Source of the DNA: CAYMZZ01 sp044463125
Lineage (GTDB): Bacteria > Bacteroidota > Bacteroidia > Chitinophagales > Chitinophagaceae
Assembly: GCA_044463125.1 (NCBI GenBank)
Contig: JBIQMS010000012.1
Coordinates: forward strand, 27,338-91,337
DNA: 64,000 nucleotides
Direction of reading: 5' to 3'
Shown here: one piece after another, positions 35,485-45,010 of the stretch
How positions within the stretch are numbered: position 1 is the first letter of the stretch
Layout of the letters: each line of letters starts with the position of its first letter
The notes under the pieces: generated by a model
The model's input: only the letters and a program-made list of their open reading frames with translations
Databases searched by the model: none
What the model was told of the DNA's origin: nothing
Position numbers and translations under genes: made by a program

Positions 35485-36015
35485 TCAGCGGGCCAGCCCG
35501 GGATCCTTGCTTCCCGGCTTATTATTATAGGTCTGCGAACCGCCTCGGGGGATAGAAAGACTTTTCCAGTCGCTTCCCTTTATTTGCCGGGCAATGTGCA
35601 CAATCTGCCCAATATGATAGGGATAGTGTGCCATCTGACGGATGATTGCATCCATTACCCGCAATTTTTCTCCTCTTATGGCTACTTCCCTGTCCAGGTC
35701 CGCTTCAGTAAGAGAACTCAAAGCGCCCAGGAAACAGTTCCATCCCTTTTCCCAAAGCTCCATTAGTTCAGTACGACTGAGCCCTCTTTCTTCGAACTCC
35801 AGATCGCGTTGCCGCCAGGGTTTCTCCCCATCGCTGGTCAGAAAATCGGTAAAGCGACTGCACATATTTCCCGACATATGCTGTATGATGACGGCGATGC
35901 TGTTGTCGACATCAGACGCGCGATGGTGGAAATCCGCATCTTCTAATTGTGCAAAGCTTTGATCGGCTAATTGTTTGTAATAGCGTATACGTGCGATACA
36001 GGAAGGCAGAAACAT
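35485..36015 (-). CDS. DinB superfamily protein (DUF1572-like)
   Basis: This 176-residue four-helix protein has the metal-triad histidines His46 (VIIQHMSGN), His130 and His134 (RQMAHYPYHIGQI). The sequence RALEFEE/WEKGWNCFLGALSSL pattern fits the DUF1572 branch of the DinB/YfiT group. Some relatives are bacillithiol or mycothiol S-transferases and many have no known function. It lies 69 bases before the ggt stop on the same strand; possible co-transcription with ggt could link it to thiol metabolism, but that is inference. Confidence 0.8.
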   Translation of the reverse strand: MFLPSCIARIRYYKQLADQSFAQLEDADFHHRASDVDNSIAVIIQHMSGNMCSRFTDFLTSDGEKPWRQRDLEFEERGLSRTELMELWEKGWNCFLGALSSLTEADLDREVAIRGEKLRVMDAIIRQMAHYPYHIGQIVHIARQIKGSDWKSLSIPRGGSQTYNNKPGSKDPGLAR

Positions 36016-36084
36016 AAACCCATTTGTTTTTGAACACCCTTGCTGAAATATTATAGTCGGGTAAAATCCTAATCAAAATCCTAG

Positions 36085-37800
36085 TTAAAGTCCTTCTGCA
36101 TGATCATCTCCTCTTCGGTCGGCGATAGCTTCTATTTTTCCATCTGGATGAATGATGATCAGCTCGGTGCGACCGATAGCGCCACGTGTCAGGGTTTTGT
36201 AACCCATTTTGCGCAATTTCTCGGCAGTGGACTCGGGGAAATCCCGCTCCAGTAAAACCGTATCGGGCAGCCACTGATGATGGAATTTAGGCTTGTTCAC
36301 CGCATCTTCCGGGCTCAACCCAAACTCCAACACATTCAGCAGGGTTTGAAAAACGGATGTGGGAATGGTAGTGCCGCCCGGAGTACCGGTAACGATATAG
36401 GGCTTATTGTCGCGTAAAACAATGGTGGGTGTCATGGAGCTAAGCATTCTTTTACCCGGCTCAATGGCATTGGCTTCGCCACCGACTGCTCCATACATAT
36501 TTCGAACGCCGGGCTTGATGCTGAAATCATCCATCTCGTTATTTAGAAAGAATCCTGCGCTACCCACCACTACGAGGCTACCATAGCCGTTGTTTAAAGT
36601 GGTAGTAACGGCCACCGCATTGCCTTCGGAGTCCACTACACTGAGGTGCGTGGTTTCTTCTGATTCCTTGCTGTTAACAACACCTGGCTGAATCTTGCGG
36701 CTGTCTCCGGCTTTGCCCGGTTCAAAATCCTGCATGCGTTGGGCGAGGTAAAGGCTGTCGGTTAATGCTTTAACGGGCACGGGATAGAAATCCGCGTCAC
36801 CCATATATTGCGCGCGGTCGGCAAAGGCCCTCCTTTCTGCTTCAATCATCAGTTGCACCGCTTCCGGAGAATGGAATCCCATGGAATCAATATTCCTGTC
36901 GCGCAGCATCTGCATCATCTGATGCAGCAGCAAGCCGCCACTGCTTGGCATGGGCATACCAACTACTTTATAATCCTTGTAGCTAAAAACATGTGGCTCA
37001 CGAGGAGTAGCTTTGTAGGCTTTCAGGTCATCATAACTGATCAGGCCTTTTCCTCTCTGCATTTCTTCCACAATCAGTTTAGCGGTTTCTCCCTCATAAA
37101 ATCCTGCCACACCCTTATCACGAATACGGCGCAAAGTAGCGGCCAGGTCTTTTTGTACAAGGGTATCGCCTGCCTTCCAGCCATCTGCTTTCAGAAAAGC
37201 AGATGGCATGCTGTTGAATTCCTTTAGTCCATTTTGCAGGCGATTGAGCGAATTCGCCTCGCTTTCTAAAATGCTGAATCCATGTTCGGCCAGGGCGATG
37301 GCGGGCTCTATCAATTCTTCAAATTTCAGCTTGCCATATTTGGATGATTCAAACAAACCCGCGACCGTACCGGGAACTCCAGAGGCCAGGTGGCCATCCT
37401 GACTCCAGTCGGTACGGGCTGCACCTGTACTGTCGATATACAGATCGCGATGCGATTTCAGGGGTGCTTTTTCCCGGTAGTCAATAGTTACCAGTTGCCC
37501 ATCCGCAAGGCGGGCCACCATAAAGCCGCCGCCTCCAATATTGCCGGCCTCCGGATACACAACAGCCAGTGCAAGCTGCACCGCGATAGCCGCATCCACA
37601 GCGTTGCCGCCCTTCTTCAACATTTCAATCCCTGCACGGGTGGCGAGGGGATGTGCCGATACTACCGCCCCCTTATCGCTGAGCGCGCGCTTGCTCACTT
37701 CATAGTTATAGGCGTCATACGAAAGTTGAGAAGAGGGGGCTGGGCTTTTGCAGGAAAAGGCCAGCAACAGGGTCAGAAGGATCCAGAAATTCTTTTTCAT
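36085..37800 (-). CDS. ggt: Gamma-glutamyltransferase, lipoprotein
   Basis: This 571-residue Ntn-hydrolase cleaves glutathione and related gamma-glutamyl compounds. A lipoprotein signal ends LAFSC (Cys17). The proenzyme self-cleaves before Thr383 in EETTHLSVVD, giving large and small subunits; GGGGFMVAR near 89-97 and GTPGGTTIPTSVFQTLLNVLEFGL at the end are family signatures. Periplasmic location is likely, given the lipid anchor. Downstream is the DinB-like gene and divergently upstream the PIG-L deacetylase. The function is well supported; whether the substrate is glutathione is not known, since many Bacteroidota lack glutathione. Confidence 0.94.
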   Translation of the reverse strand: MKKNFWILLTLLLAFSCKSPAPSSQLSYDAYNYEVSKRALSDKGAVVSAHPLATRAGIEMLKKGGNAVDAAIAVQLALAVVYPEAGNIGGGGFMVARLADGQLVTIDYREKAPLKSHRDLYIDSTGAARTDWSQDGHLASGVPGTVAGLFESSKYGKLKFEELIEPAIALAEHGFSILESEANSLNRLQNGLKEFNSMPSAFLKADGWKAGDTLVQKDLAATLRRIRDKGVAGFYEGETAKLIVEEMQRGKGLISYDDLKAYKATPREPHVFSYKDYKVVGMPMPSSGGLLLHQMMQMLRDRNIDSMGFHSPEAVQLMIEAERRAFADRAQYMGDADFYPVPVKALTDSLYLAQRMQDFEPGKAGDSRKIQPGVVNSKESEETTHLSVVDSEGNAVAVTTTLNNGYGSLVVVGSAGFFLNNEMDDFSIKPGVRNMYGAVGGEANAIEPGKRMLSSMTPTIVLRDNKPYIVTGTPGGTTIPTSVFQTLLNVLEFGLSPEDAVNKPKFHHQWLPDTVLLERDFPESTAEKLRKMGYKTLTRGAIGRTELIIIHPDGKIEAIADRRGDDHAEGL

Positions 37801-37904
37801 TTATGTTAAAAGATTTATAGAATGCTGATTTAAAGCAGCAAAATACGTGAAAGGCGGAAATGTTTTGGCCACATCCATTTATATTCGCCAAACAATCGAT
37901 TGGA

Positions 37905-40409
37905 ATGAAGCAGATTTACCGGTCTATTCTTTTCTTGGCTGTTTCCTTTGGCGCAATATCCTCTTTGCAGGCCCAATATCGCGAAAGTCTTGGTTCGGGT
38001 GAGATTTTGGAAGGTTTACGAAAATTGAAGGTGCTGGGCTCTGTTCTTTATGTGGCCGCTCACCCGGATGATGAGAATACCCGCCTGATTACTTATCTCT
38101 CCCGCGAAAAATTATACCGCACAGGATACCTTTCCCTAACCCGTGGCGATGGTGGTCAAAACCTGATTGGCGATGAGCAGGGAGTGGAACTGGGGCTGAT
38201 CCGCACCCAGGAATTGCTGGCGGCCCGGCGCTTAGATGGGGGTGAGCAATTCTTTTCACGGGCTTTCGATTTCGGGTATTCCAAAAGCCCGGAAGAAACC
38301 CTGGAAAAGTGGAACCGCGAAAAAATTCTGCACGATGTTGTTTGGGTCATCCGCCAATTCAGACCCGATATTGTTATTACCCGTTTTCCCACCACGGGCG
38401 AGGGCGGACATGGTCATCATACTTCATCGGCCATTCTGGCCAATGAAGCCTATGCGGCGGCAGCCGATCCGAAGCGTTTCCCCGAGCAGTTGAAATATGT
38501 GGAACCCTGGCAGGTGAAGCGGGTACTTTGGAATACCTTCAGTTTCGGTAATGTGAACACTATCCGGGATGATCAGTTTAAAGTGGATGTCGGCGGCTAC
38601 AACCCCTCGCTTGGTAGAAGTAATGGCGAAATAGCGGCGGAAAGTCGTAGTCAGCACAAAAGCCAGGGCTTTGGCGTGCCCTCTTCTCGTGGGGAAAGCT
38701 ATGAATGGTTTGCCACTACGCAGGGTAAGGCGCCTGTGAAGGATTTGATGGACGATGTGAATATAAGCTGGCAACGCGTGGCCGGCGCCGAAAAAATTCC
38801 GGCACAAATTGACGCCTTGTTGAAAGGTTTTGACCCCCTTCACCCGGAGAAGCTGGTACCCGGTCTTGTTACGCTCTACCATCACGTGAATGCATTGGAT
38901 CTGGGTTACTGGAAGGATCAGAAACTTAAGGAGATCAGGGAGCTCTTGTTGCAGTGCAGTGGCTTTTATGCAGAAGCCTTTGCCCGGGTGCCCGCAGCGG
39001 TTCCCGGCGATTCTCTTCAATTACAATTTTCCCTGATCAGCCGGCTATCCCCGCAATGGCAATTGGAAAAAGTGTCGGTTGATGGATATGATACAAGTTT
39101 CTATCGGGCCCTCGCGGTGAATAAATCTTTCGACTGGACTAAACGTATTGTCGTTCCCGCCAACCATCCTTTTACCCAGCCTTATTGGCTGGCGGAACCC
39201 ATGGAAGAAGGTTCCTTTGTGGTGAATGACCTGAAAAAGATCGGTCAACCGGATGTGGATCCCGCCTGGACGGTTACTTACCGGGTGCGGATCAACGATC
39301 TATCGCTGGAGATCAAGAGGCCATTATTGTACAAATACACTGACCCGGTAAAAGGGGAGCAATATCAGCCGCTGGTGGTATTGCCTGCCATGGAGCTGCA
39401 GTATAGCCAGGAAAATTATCTTTTGCGGATGGATTCAGCCACGCAGGTGCGCGTCCAATTTCAAAGCAATCGCAAAGATTCGGTGGATTACCAGATTCAG
39501 TTTCTGCATAGCAAAAAATGGTCTTCCTCGCTCGATGCATTTCGGTTTAGCGGGTACACGCGCAATGAAGCCAGCGCCTTCTTTCGCCGTGCAGGTTCGC
39601 AGGATTCCGGTTCCGTGAAAGAGCGGATAGCACTGCGGGCGACAGATAGGACGGGAAGAGTGTTTGGTCATTACCGTAAGGAAATTCAATACGACCATAT
39701 TCCACATATCATCTATTTTCCCCGCGCGGAAGCCAACCTGGTCAGTTTAGAACTGAATACGGGCAAGAAAAAAATTGGGTATATCGCAGGGGCAGGCGAC
39801 AAAGTGCCACAGGCTTTGGAATTGATGGGTTATGAACTGGTAATGCTGGGCAACCGCGATCTGGCGCAAACGGATCTCAGCCAGTTCGATGCCATCATTA
39901 CAGGCATCAGGGCCTATAATACCAACGACTGGATGAACGACCATTACGAACGCCTGAGGCAATTTGTAAAGGAAGGTGGGCGAATGATAGTACAGTACAA
40001 TACAAGCAGCCAGATTGGTCCCGTGCGTGCACGGATAGCTCCTTACGAATTTGATATATCCCGCAACCGGATTACTAATGAGAAAGCCGCGGTTGAGCTG
40101 CTCGCTCCCAAAGATGTTTTATTCAACAACCCCAATCGGATCAACGCATCGGATTTTGAGGGATGGATACAGGAGCGAAGTATTTATCATGCCGGCAACT
40201 GGCAAAAGCCTTATTTTGAGCCCATGCTGCGCATGCAGGATCCGGATGAGCCAGCACATGATGGCGCCCTGATCCGCGCGAGATACGGAAAGGGGATGTT
40301 CATCTATACAGGACTGGTATTCTTCCGGCAATTGCCCGCGGGCGTACCCGGTGCGTACCGACTGATGGCCAACCTGATTGAGGCAAAAGATGATTCCGCT
40401 ATTCACTAA
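37905..40409 (+). CDS. Exported PIG-L/LmbE-family deacetylase with C-terminal Rossmann domain
   Basis: From the ATG at 37905 (834 residues) there is a signal peptide (1-24, ending LQAQ). Residues 40-220 form the LmbE zinc deacetylase: AAHPDDE at 51-57 and GEGGHGHHTSS (His172) at 165-175. The middle part is beta-rich, and the C-terminal part (KIGYIAGAGDKVPQALELMGYE, then FVKEGGRMIVQYNT) resembles a glutamine-amidotransferase-like fold, as in other large Bacteroidota PIG-L proteins. Members de-N-acetylate sugars such as GlcNAc. It precedes two tiny membrane proteins and a sodium:solute symporter, which suggests processing and uptake of an N-acetylated compound. Confidence 0.85.
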   Translation: MKQIYRSILFLAVSFGAISSLQAQYRESLGSGEILEGLRKLKVLGSVLYVAAHPDDENTRLITYLSREKLYRTGYLSLTRGDGGQNLIGDEQGVELGLIRTQELLAARRLDGGEQFFSRAFDFGYSKSPEETLEKWNREKILHDVVWVIRQFRPDIVITRFPTTGEGGHGHHTSSAILANEAYAAAADPKRFPEQLKYVEPWQVKRVLWNTFSFGNVNTIRDDQFKVDVGGYNPSLGRSNGEIAAESRSQHKSQGFGVPSSRGESYEWFATTQGKAPVKDLMDDVNISWQRVAGAEKIPAQIDALLKGFDPLHPEKLVPGLVTLYHHVNALDLGYWKDQKLKEIRELLLQCSGFYAEAFARVPAAVPGDSLQLQFSLISRLSPQWQLEKVSVDGYDTSFYRALAVNKSFDWTKRIVVPANHPFTQPYWLAEPMEEGSFVVNDLKKIGQPDVDPAWTVTYRVRINDLSLEIKRPLLYKYTDPVKGEQYQPLVVLPAMELQYSQENYLLRMDSATQVRVQFQSNRKDSVDYQIQFLHSKKWSSSLDAFRFSGYTRNEASAFFRRAGSQDSGSVKERIALRATDRTGRVFGHYRKEIQYDHIPHIIYFPRAEANLVSLELNTGKKKIGYIAGAGDKVPQALELMGYELVMLGNRDLAQTDLSQFDAIITGIRAYNTNDWMNDHYERLRQFVKEGGRMIVQYNTSSQIGPVRARIAPYEFDISRNRITNEKAAVELLAPKDVLFNNPNRINASDFEGWIQERSIYHAGNWQKPYFEPMLRMQDPDEPAHDGALIRARYGKGMFIYTGLVFFRQLPAGVPGAYRLMANLIEAKDDSAIH

Positions 40410-40448
40410 ACTGCTTTATCTACATATACAATCATTAATCCGTTATTC

Positions 40449-40616
40449 ATGTCGAAATCAGGAATTCGCAGGGGGGAAATGGCTTTCATTTTTGCAATTG
40501 TATTGGGCCTGATCCTCGGTATTTTGATCAAGCGTGTGAGGCTGGGTATACTACTCGGACTGATTATTGGCGGTGTAATTGTATTGTTGGGATGGAGCCG
40601 GTTTAATAAACGATAA
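40449..40616 (+). CDS. Small two-helix membrane protein
   Basis: This 55-residue open frame begins MSKSGIRRGEMAF and contains two hydrophobic stretches with a basic turn (KRVRL) between, ending WSRFNKR. It fills the gap between the PIG-L deacetylase and the next small gene, with 39 and 5 bases on each side, so it is probably translated in the same operon. I do not recognise the family. Base composition is like its neighbours. Confidence 0.6.
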   Translation: MSKSGIRRGEMAFIFAIVLGLILGILIKRVRLGILLGLIIGGVIVLLGWSRFNKR

Positions 40617-40621
40617 TTGCC

Positions 40622-40747
40622 ATGCATACCGACAAAAAAGAAAAAGTGCCCCTGTTCCGATCCTGGCGGGGCTGGTATTGGTTTGTGGTGCTGATCCTGG
40701 TCGTGGAGATCATTTTCTTTAACTGGCTTACCCGAACCTTTTCATGA
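40622..40747 (+). CDS. Small one-helix membrane protein coupled to the symporter
   Basis: This 41-residue frame begins MHTDKKEKVPLFRSWRGW and has a single membrane helix (about 19-35), ending NWLTRTFS. Its stop overlaps the symporter start (ATGA, 40744-40747), so the two are translationally coupled. The arrangement resembles small accessory subunits placed before some SSS transporters in other bacteria. No family name is offered. Confidence 0.65.
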   Translation: MHTDKKEKVPLFRSWRGWYWFVVLILVVEIIFFNWLTRTFS

Positions 40748-42429
40748 ACCAACTCGACTGGATTGTACTGGTGCTGACCCTGACGGCCATCATCAGCTAC
40801 GGAATTTATAAAAGTCGCACTACGCGAAACCTCGATGGTTATTTTCTGTCGAACCGAAGTATGCCCTGGTGGCTGGTATTGCTCAGCATTATGGGCACCC
40901 AGGCATCGGCCGTTACTTTCTTGGCCGCACCCGGTCAGGCTTATACAGATGGTATGCGCTTTGTGCAATACTATTTCGGATTACCATTAGCGGCTATTGT
41001 TATCTGTATCACTTTCGTTCCTGTTTTTCATCGGTTAAAGATCTATACGGCTTACGAGTTCCTGGAGAATCGCTTCGATGGCAAGACGCGTACACTCGCT
41101 TCTTTTCTTTTTCTGCTGCAAAGAGGGTTGAGCACGGGTATCAGCATATTTGCGCCGAGCATAATTTTGTCCACGCTTTTGGGATGGAATATCTATCTCA
41201 CCAATCTGTTTATGGGCGGATTGCTTATTGTGTACACAGTGACAGGAGGTGCCAGGGCCGTGGCTTATACGCAGCGACTACAATTGTTCATCATCTTCGC
41301 TGGATTGTTTATTGCGGGCTACTATATGGTATCGAACCTGCCGGGTCAGCTTGGGTTTACCGATGCGTTGGAAGTGGGAGGGAAGTTGGGCAAGTTTAAT
41401 GTGATCACCACCGGCTTTACGGAAAATGGTTTCGACTGGAGCGACAAATACAATATCATCAGTGGCGTGATTGGTGGTTTCTTTTTGGCGCTCTCTTATT
41501 TCGGCACCGACCAGTCGCAGGTAGGGCGTTATTTAACCGCGCGCTCCGAAACCGAGAGCCGCCTGGGCTTGTTGATGAATGGCATCGTAAAAGTGCCCAT
41601 GCAGTTTTTGATTCTTCTCCTCGGGGTGCTGGTGCTGGCATTTTACCAGTTTCACCAGGCGCCTGCGTTTTTCAATCAGAAGGAACTGGACCGGCTGGAG
41701 ACTTCGCCCTATCGCGACTCACTGGCCGTGTTTCAACAGAAAATGGACGGTATTCAGCAACAGCGCGAGACCATACTGGCCGACTATGCGGAAACCACCA
41801 ATGAGGCATCTCTTGACCAACTGGCGATATTGCAGAAAAGCGCCGACAGTGTGCGCGGTTCTATTAAAGGCCTGGTGAAATTGAATGGCGGCGACGACAA
41901 CGACACCAATTATATCTTCATCCGTTTCGTGGTGGATTACCTTCCGGTTGGGTTGGTGGGCTTACTCATCGCCATTATCTTTCTTGCATCCTGGGGAAGT
42001 ATAGCGGCGGCGCTGAATTCATTGGCATCGAGTACTGTTGTAGATTTTCACAAAAGACTGAGGAAGCAGCCCGAGGATCCGGAAAGGGATTACCGCATTT
42101 CGAAATGGTACAGCTTTGGGTGGGGATTATTTTGTATTGGCGTAGCCATGTTCGCGTCCAATATCGGTAATAGCCTGATAGAAGCGGTTAATATACTGGG
42201 TTCGCTTTTTTATGGCACCATTCTCGGAATTTTCCTGGTGGCTTTTTATGCCAAAAAAATAAATGGCAGGGCCGTATTCATTGGCGCCATACTGGCTGAA
42301 ATTTTGGTGGTCACCCTGTTTGTGCTTTCGGAAAATGATGTGATAGGCCTGGGCTTTCTCTGGCTAAATGGTATTGGCGCTATTGCGGTGTGGCTGTTTA
42401 GCTGGATAGCGATGGGGATGAAGAGATAA
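40744..42429 (+). CDS. Sodium:solute symporter (SSS family)
   Basis: This 561-residue inner-membrane transporter has about 13 helices. GTQASAVTFLAAPGQAYTDGMRF near 46-68 and GRYLTARSETESRLGLLMNGIVKVPMQF are typical of the SSS (SLC5-like) family. A long soluble loop (about 310-385, with charged heptads) separates two helices. The substrate cannot be assigned; the PIG-L neighbour suggests a sugar or amino sugar. The gene overlaps the 41-residue protein by 4 bases. The stop is followed on the next base by an octamer array. Confidence 0.9.
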   Translation: MNQLDWIVLVLTLTAIISYGIYKSRTTRNLDGYFLSNRSMPWWLVLLSIMGTQASAVTFLAAPGQAYTDGMRFVQYYFGLPLAAIVICITFVPVFHRLKIYTAYEFLENRFDGKTRTLASFLFLLQRGLSTGISIFAPSIILSTLLGWNIYLTNLFMGGLLIVYTVTGGARAVAYTQRLQLFIIFAGLFIAGYYMVSNLPGQLGFTDALEVGGKLGKFNVITTGFTENGFDWSDKYNIISGVIGGFFLALSYFGTDQSQVGRYLTARSETESRLGLLMNGIVKVPMQFLILLLGVLVLAFYQFHQAPAFFNQKELDRLETSPYRDSLAVFQQKMDGIQQQRETILADYAETTNEASLDQLAILQKSADSVRGSIKGLVKLNGGDDNDTNYIFIRFVVDYLPVGLVGLLIAIIFLASWGSIAAALNSLASSTVVDFHKRLRKQPEDPERDYRISKWYSFGWGLFCIGVAMFASNIGNSLIEAVNILGSLFYGTILGIFLVAFYAKKINGRAVFIGAILAEILVVTLFVLSENDVIGLGFLWLNGIGAIAVWLFSWIAMGMKR

Positions 42430-42477
42430 TTTGTTTAATTGTTTATTTGTTGATTCGTTTATTCGTTGATTTGTTTA
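42430..42477 (+). repeat. Left arm: six TTYGTTKA-class octamers
   Basis: Six 8-base units (TTTGTTTA, ATTGTTTA, TTTGTTGA, TTCGTTTA, TTCGTTGA, TTTGTTTA) start on the base after the symporter stop TAA (42427-42429) and run without indels to 42477. A short GGGTTTGGG piece of the inner module follows. Confidence 0.92.
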
Positions 42478-42571
42478 GGGTTTGGGAAAAGAAAGGTCGG
42501 ATTTCGGAAGCATAGTTCTCCTGAAGATATATCCCTACTATAGTATCCCAAATTTGTTCTATACACTTAAC

Positions 42572-42619
42572 GAATAAACGAATAAACGAATCAACAAATA
42601 AACGAATAAACAAATAGTC
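42572..42619 (-). repeat. Right arm: six GAATAAAC-class octamers
   Basis: GAATAAAC twice, GAATCAAC, AAATAAAC, GAATAAAC and a degenerate AAATAGTC. The array ends 1 base before the stop codon of the minus-strand DUF2911 gene (42621-42623). The loop of about 95 bases contains TTCTCCTGAA, also present in the cores at 11594 and 63823. Confidence 0.88.
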
Positions 42620-42620
42620 C

Positions 42621-43454
42621 CTATTTGTTCAGTTTCTTCAGCAAATCATCATTCAGTTTCACATAGTCCGCGTTCTGTGCTTTTTCGGCTAGTTCGCGGG
42701 AGCGTTTGGCAGCGGCCATGGCTTCTTCTTTCTTGCCGAGTTTGGCCAGGCAATTTGCCCACTGGTGTTGCACCCAGAATGCATCGGGCTGTACTTCTAC
42801 TGCTTTATTAAACCAATCCAGCGCCTGGTTCAGGTCTTTACCATTCTCCATATAATACATGGCAGCCTGGAAATAAGGAGGCTTTTCCGCTTTCATGGCT
42901 TTGTCGATATCGGCCATAATGCGTGTATCGATATCCGCTGTAATGGGCAGGCTCACCATCGACTTATCCCAAAGCAACTGCAGTTCGCAGCTTTCAGGCT
43001 TCACGTTGGCAAACTGAATCGTGAAGGTTTCGGTCATGGTCTTTGTTTTATTTACGGCAACGGGTATGCGCACCACATCCATTTCAGCTTTGTAAGCAGC
43101 GGGGCTGGTTACATTGGTTTGTTTGCTGATGATCAGTATCCATGACTTACGGTCGGGGATCGATAACAGGCCATATTTACCGGCGGGTACTTTCACGCCG
43201 CCAATCGTTACTTCATCTCCAAAAGTGAGGGTAGTGGCGTTGTTGGCACCGGTACGCCATACTTTTCCGGCAGGCGCCAGGTCTACATATAATTTTCTGC
43301 CTTTCATACCTGGACGGGAATAAGACAGTTCAATAGTTGAAAGCGCAAAGTCCTGCTTAACGGTTTGCGAGGGGCTGGGGGCGGGGGTTCTCAATTGTGC
43401 TTCGGTCATCAGTGCCAGGCCCAGGGAAAGGGTGGCCAGGAATAATCTTTTCAT
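42621..43454 (-). CDS. DUF2911 protein with C-terminal TPR-like repeats
   Basis: From the ATG at 43454 the protein has 277 residues with a signal peptide (1-20, ending MTEAQ). Residues 30-170 (SYSRPGMKGRKLYVDLAPAGKVWRTGANNATTLTF and PAGKYGLLSIPD) are the DUF2911 domain, common in exported proteins of Bacteroidota and of unknown function. Residues 180-275 are helical repeats (ALDWFNKAVEVQPDAFWVQHQWANCLAKLGKKEEA) of TPR type. A TACCTTTG box lies 25 bases upstream. It is convergent with the symporter gene across a palindrome. Confidence 0.85.
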   Translation of the reverse strand: MKRLFLATLSLGLALMTEAQLRTPAPSPSQTVKQDFALSTIELSYSRPGMKGRKLYVDLAPAGKVWRTGANNATTLTFGDEVTIGGVKVPAGKYGLLSIPDRKSWILIISKQTNVTSPAAYKAEMDVVRIPVAVNKTKTMTETFTIQFANVKPESCELQLLWDKSMVSLPITADIDTRIMADIDKAMKAEKPPYFQAAMYYMENGKDLNQALDWFNKAVEVQPDAFWVQHQWANCLAKLGKKEEAMAAAKRSRELAEKAQNADYVKLNDDLLKKLNK

Positions 43455-43478
43455 AGCAAGATATTTTTGTTGAAGCAA

Positions 43479-43486
43479 CAAAGGTA
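43479..43486 (-). promoter_or_regulatory. -7 promoter box TACCTTTG upstream of the DUF2911 gene
   Basis: A perfect TAnnTTTG box on the minus strand, 24 bases before the ATG at 43454. Confidence 0.5.
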
Positions 43487-43516
43487 GCCTTGCCTGGTTC
43501 AAAAAAGTCAGAATTA

Positions 43517-44971
43517 TTAAAAACTTAGTGTTACCCTTGTTTTGCGCCCTTTTCGGGTGGGTTTCCAGCGAGGGCCATCGCGGATTAATCGAATCGCTTC
43601 CGCATCACATTCGCTGCAAAGCGATCTTTCGACGCGGATATTGACCGGTTGCCCCATCTTGTCCACTTCAAAGCTCAGTTCCACGGTGGGTGCGGCGGGT
43701 AGCTTGGGCCGAAGGTTATCGGGTATCTGGAGGTTGTTGGCTACATAAGTATCATATTTCTGCCAGCCATCTATCGGTTCGGGTTCTTCGTGTTTGAGGT
43801 TATTGAGGCGGGCCAGGTTCAACACCCGGTAGGTGGTGTCCAGCACCCTGGCCTGCAGGCTCTGGTCTTCGCGCAGGTTGATGAGATTGCCGGTTTCCTT
43901 TGGTTTAAGTGTTACGTTGTTGTTGAGAAAACCAATGGATCGTACCTGCACATTCATGGTACTATCTTCAGAGATCAAAACAAAATTTCCATTAGCATCT
44001 GCATAAGTGCCTACCTGGTCCGATATATTAGTGATATTGGCGAAAGGCAGGGGCTGCTTATCCGCATCCAATACTTTCCCTCGAAAAACGTGATAATTAG
44101 GCTGACGATTTCTTTGAATGAAAGCCTGTTGATGAGCCTGCGCGTTTCGGCTGGCTACTTCATAAAGATAGGGAGCCACAGAATCCTTATCAACGGAACT
44201 GGCCGGCAACTCTGCCGCACTTGCCTTACGTTTCATAGCCCTGGCCGCAATGGATTTGTTTTCCTCCATTCTTTTCGCATCGGCAGCTTCCATTAATTCT
44301 TTTTGTACAGCAACTGGTGCTTCAACCACGGGAGCCGGATGCGCATTAGAGCCACTCGCAGGTGGGGCAGGCGCACTTATTTCGCTATTGTCGCGTACGG
44401 CATCTTTATTTTCTTTATCACTGAGTTTTGCTTCTTTTGATATTCTCTTTTCTTCGGTACCAGCTCCTGAACCCCTCAAATTCTCCGAATTTCCCAAATT
44501 CTCCGAATTCGGAGAATTTTGTATTTCCGTATTCCTCCTCCCATTCACCGAATCCCCCAAATTCTCAAATTTTCTAATATCCGAATTGTTTTCTTCTGTT
44601 TTCTCAGCAATTGGCGATTGGCCTTCTGAAAATCCCCATTGATAAACGCCCCAGCCCAGTAATCCGAGAATGACGGCTGCAGCCGCAGCCCTCCACCAGG
44701 GGGTTGATGCTGATTTTTCCCTTCCGGGAATAGGAACCAAAGGAGCCGATCCTTTCGATTCAATTTTTTCCTGCAACCTCGCGCGCAATTCTTCCAGGTC
44801 AGGTTGCACAGGCTGGTTCAGGTGGGCAAAGCCCTCCATCGCTTCGGCCAGAAACGGATCATCGAGTGCTGCTTTTTCCAGGGCATGCATTTCCGCGGGC
44901 GTAAGTTGCCCCTTGTGGTATTTTTCAATATCCACCGCGGTATAATGCTTTTTATGGTGCTGCCCTTCCAT
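43517..44971 (-). CDS. Anti-sigma-like membrane protein with TonB C-terminal domain
   Basis: This 484-residue protein has a cytoplasmic N-terminus with an anti-sigma-like zone (YTAVDIEKYHKGQLTPAEMHALEKAALDDPFLAEAM), a membrane helix (92-112), a Ser/Glu-rich linker, a carboxypeptidase-regulatory-like domain (about 300-375, FRGKVLDADKQPLPFANITNIS) and a TonB-type C-terminal domain (about 420-484, VELSFEVDKMGQPVNIRVERSLCSECDAEAIRLI). It lies downstream of the ECF sigma factor, as anti-sigma factors do. The likely role is to hold the sigma factor and relay an envelope signal. The TonB tail on an anti-sigma factor is an unusual but recurring Bacteroidota design. Confidence 0.75.
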   Translation of the reverse strand: MEGQHHKKHYTAVDIEKYHKGQLTPAEMHALEKAALDDPFLAEAMEGFAHLNQPVQPDLEELRARLQEKIESKGSAPLVPIPGREKSASTPWWRAAAAAVILGLLGWGVYQWGFSEGQSPIAEKTEENNSDIRKFENLGDSVNGRRNTEIQNSPNSENLGNSENLRGSGAGTEEKRISKEAKLSDKENKDAVRDNSEISAPAPPASGSNAHPAPVVEAPVAVQKELMEAADAKRMEENKSIAARAMKRKASAAELPASSVDKDSVAPYLYEVASRNAQAHQQAFIQRNRQPNYHVFRGKVLDADKQPLPFANITNISDQVGTYADANGNFVLISEDSTMNVQVRSIGFLNNNVTLKPKETGNLINLREDQSLQARVLDTTYRVLNLARLNNLKHEEPEPIDGWQKYDTYVANNLQIPDNLRPKLPAAPTVELSFEVDKMGQPVNIRVERSLCSECDAEAIRLIRDGPRWKPTRKGRKTRVTLSF

Positions 44972-45010
44972 GCTTTAGTTGTCCAGCTCGTTTTGTATGT
45001 TCAATATCTT

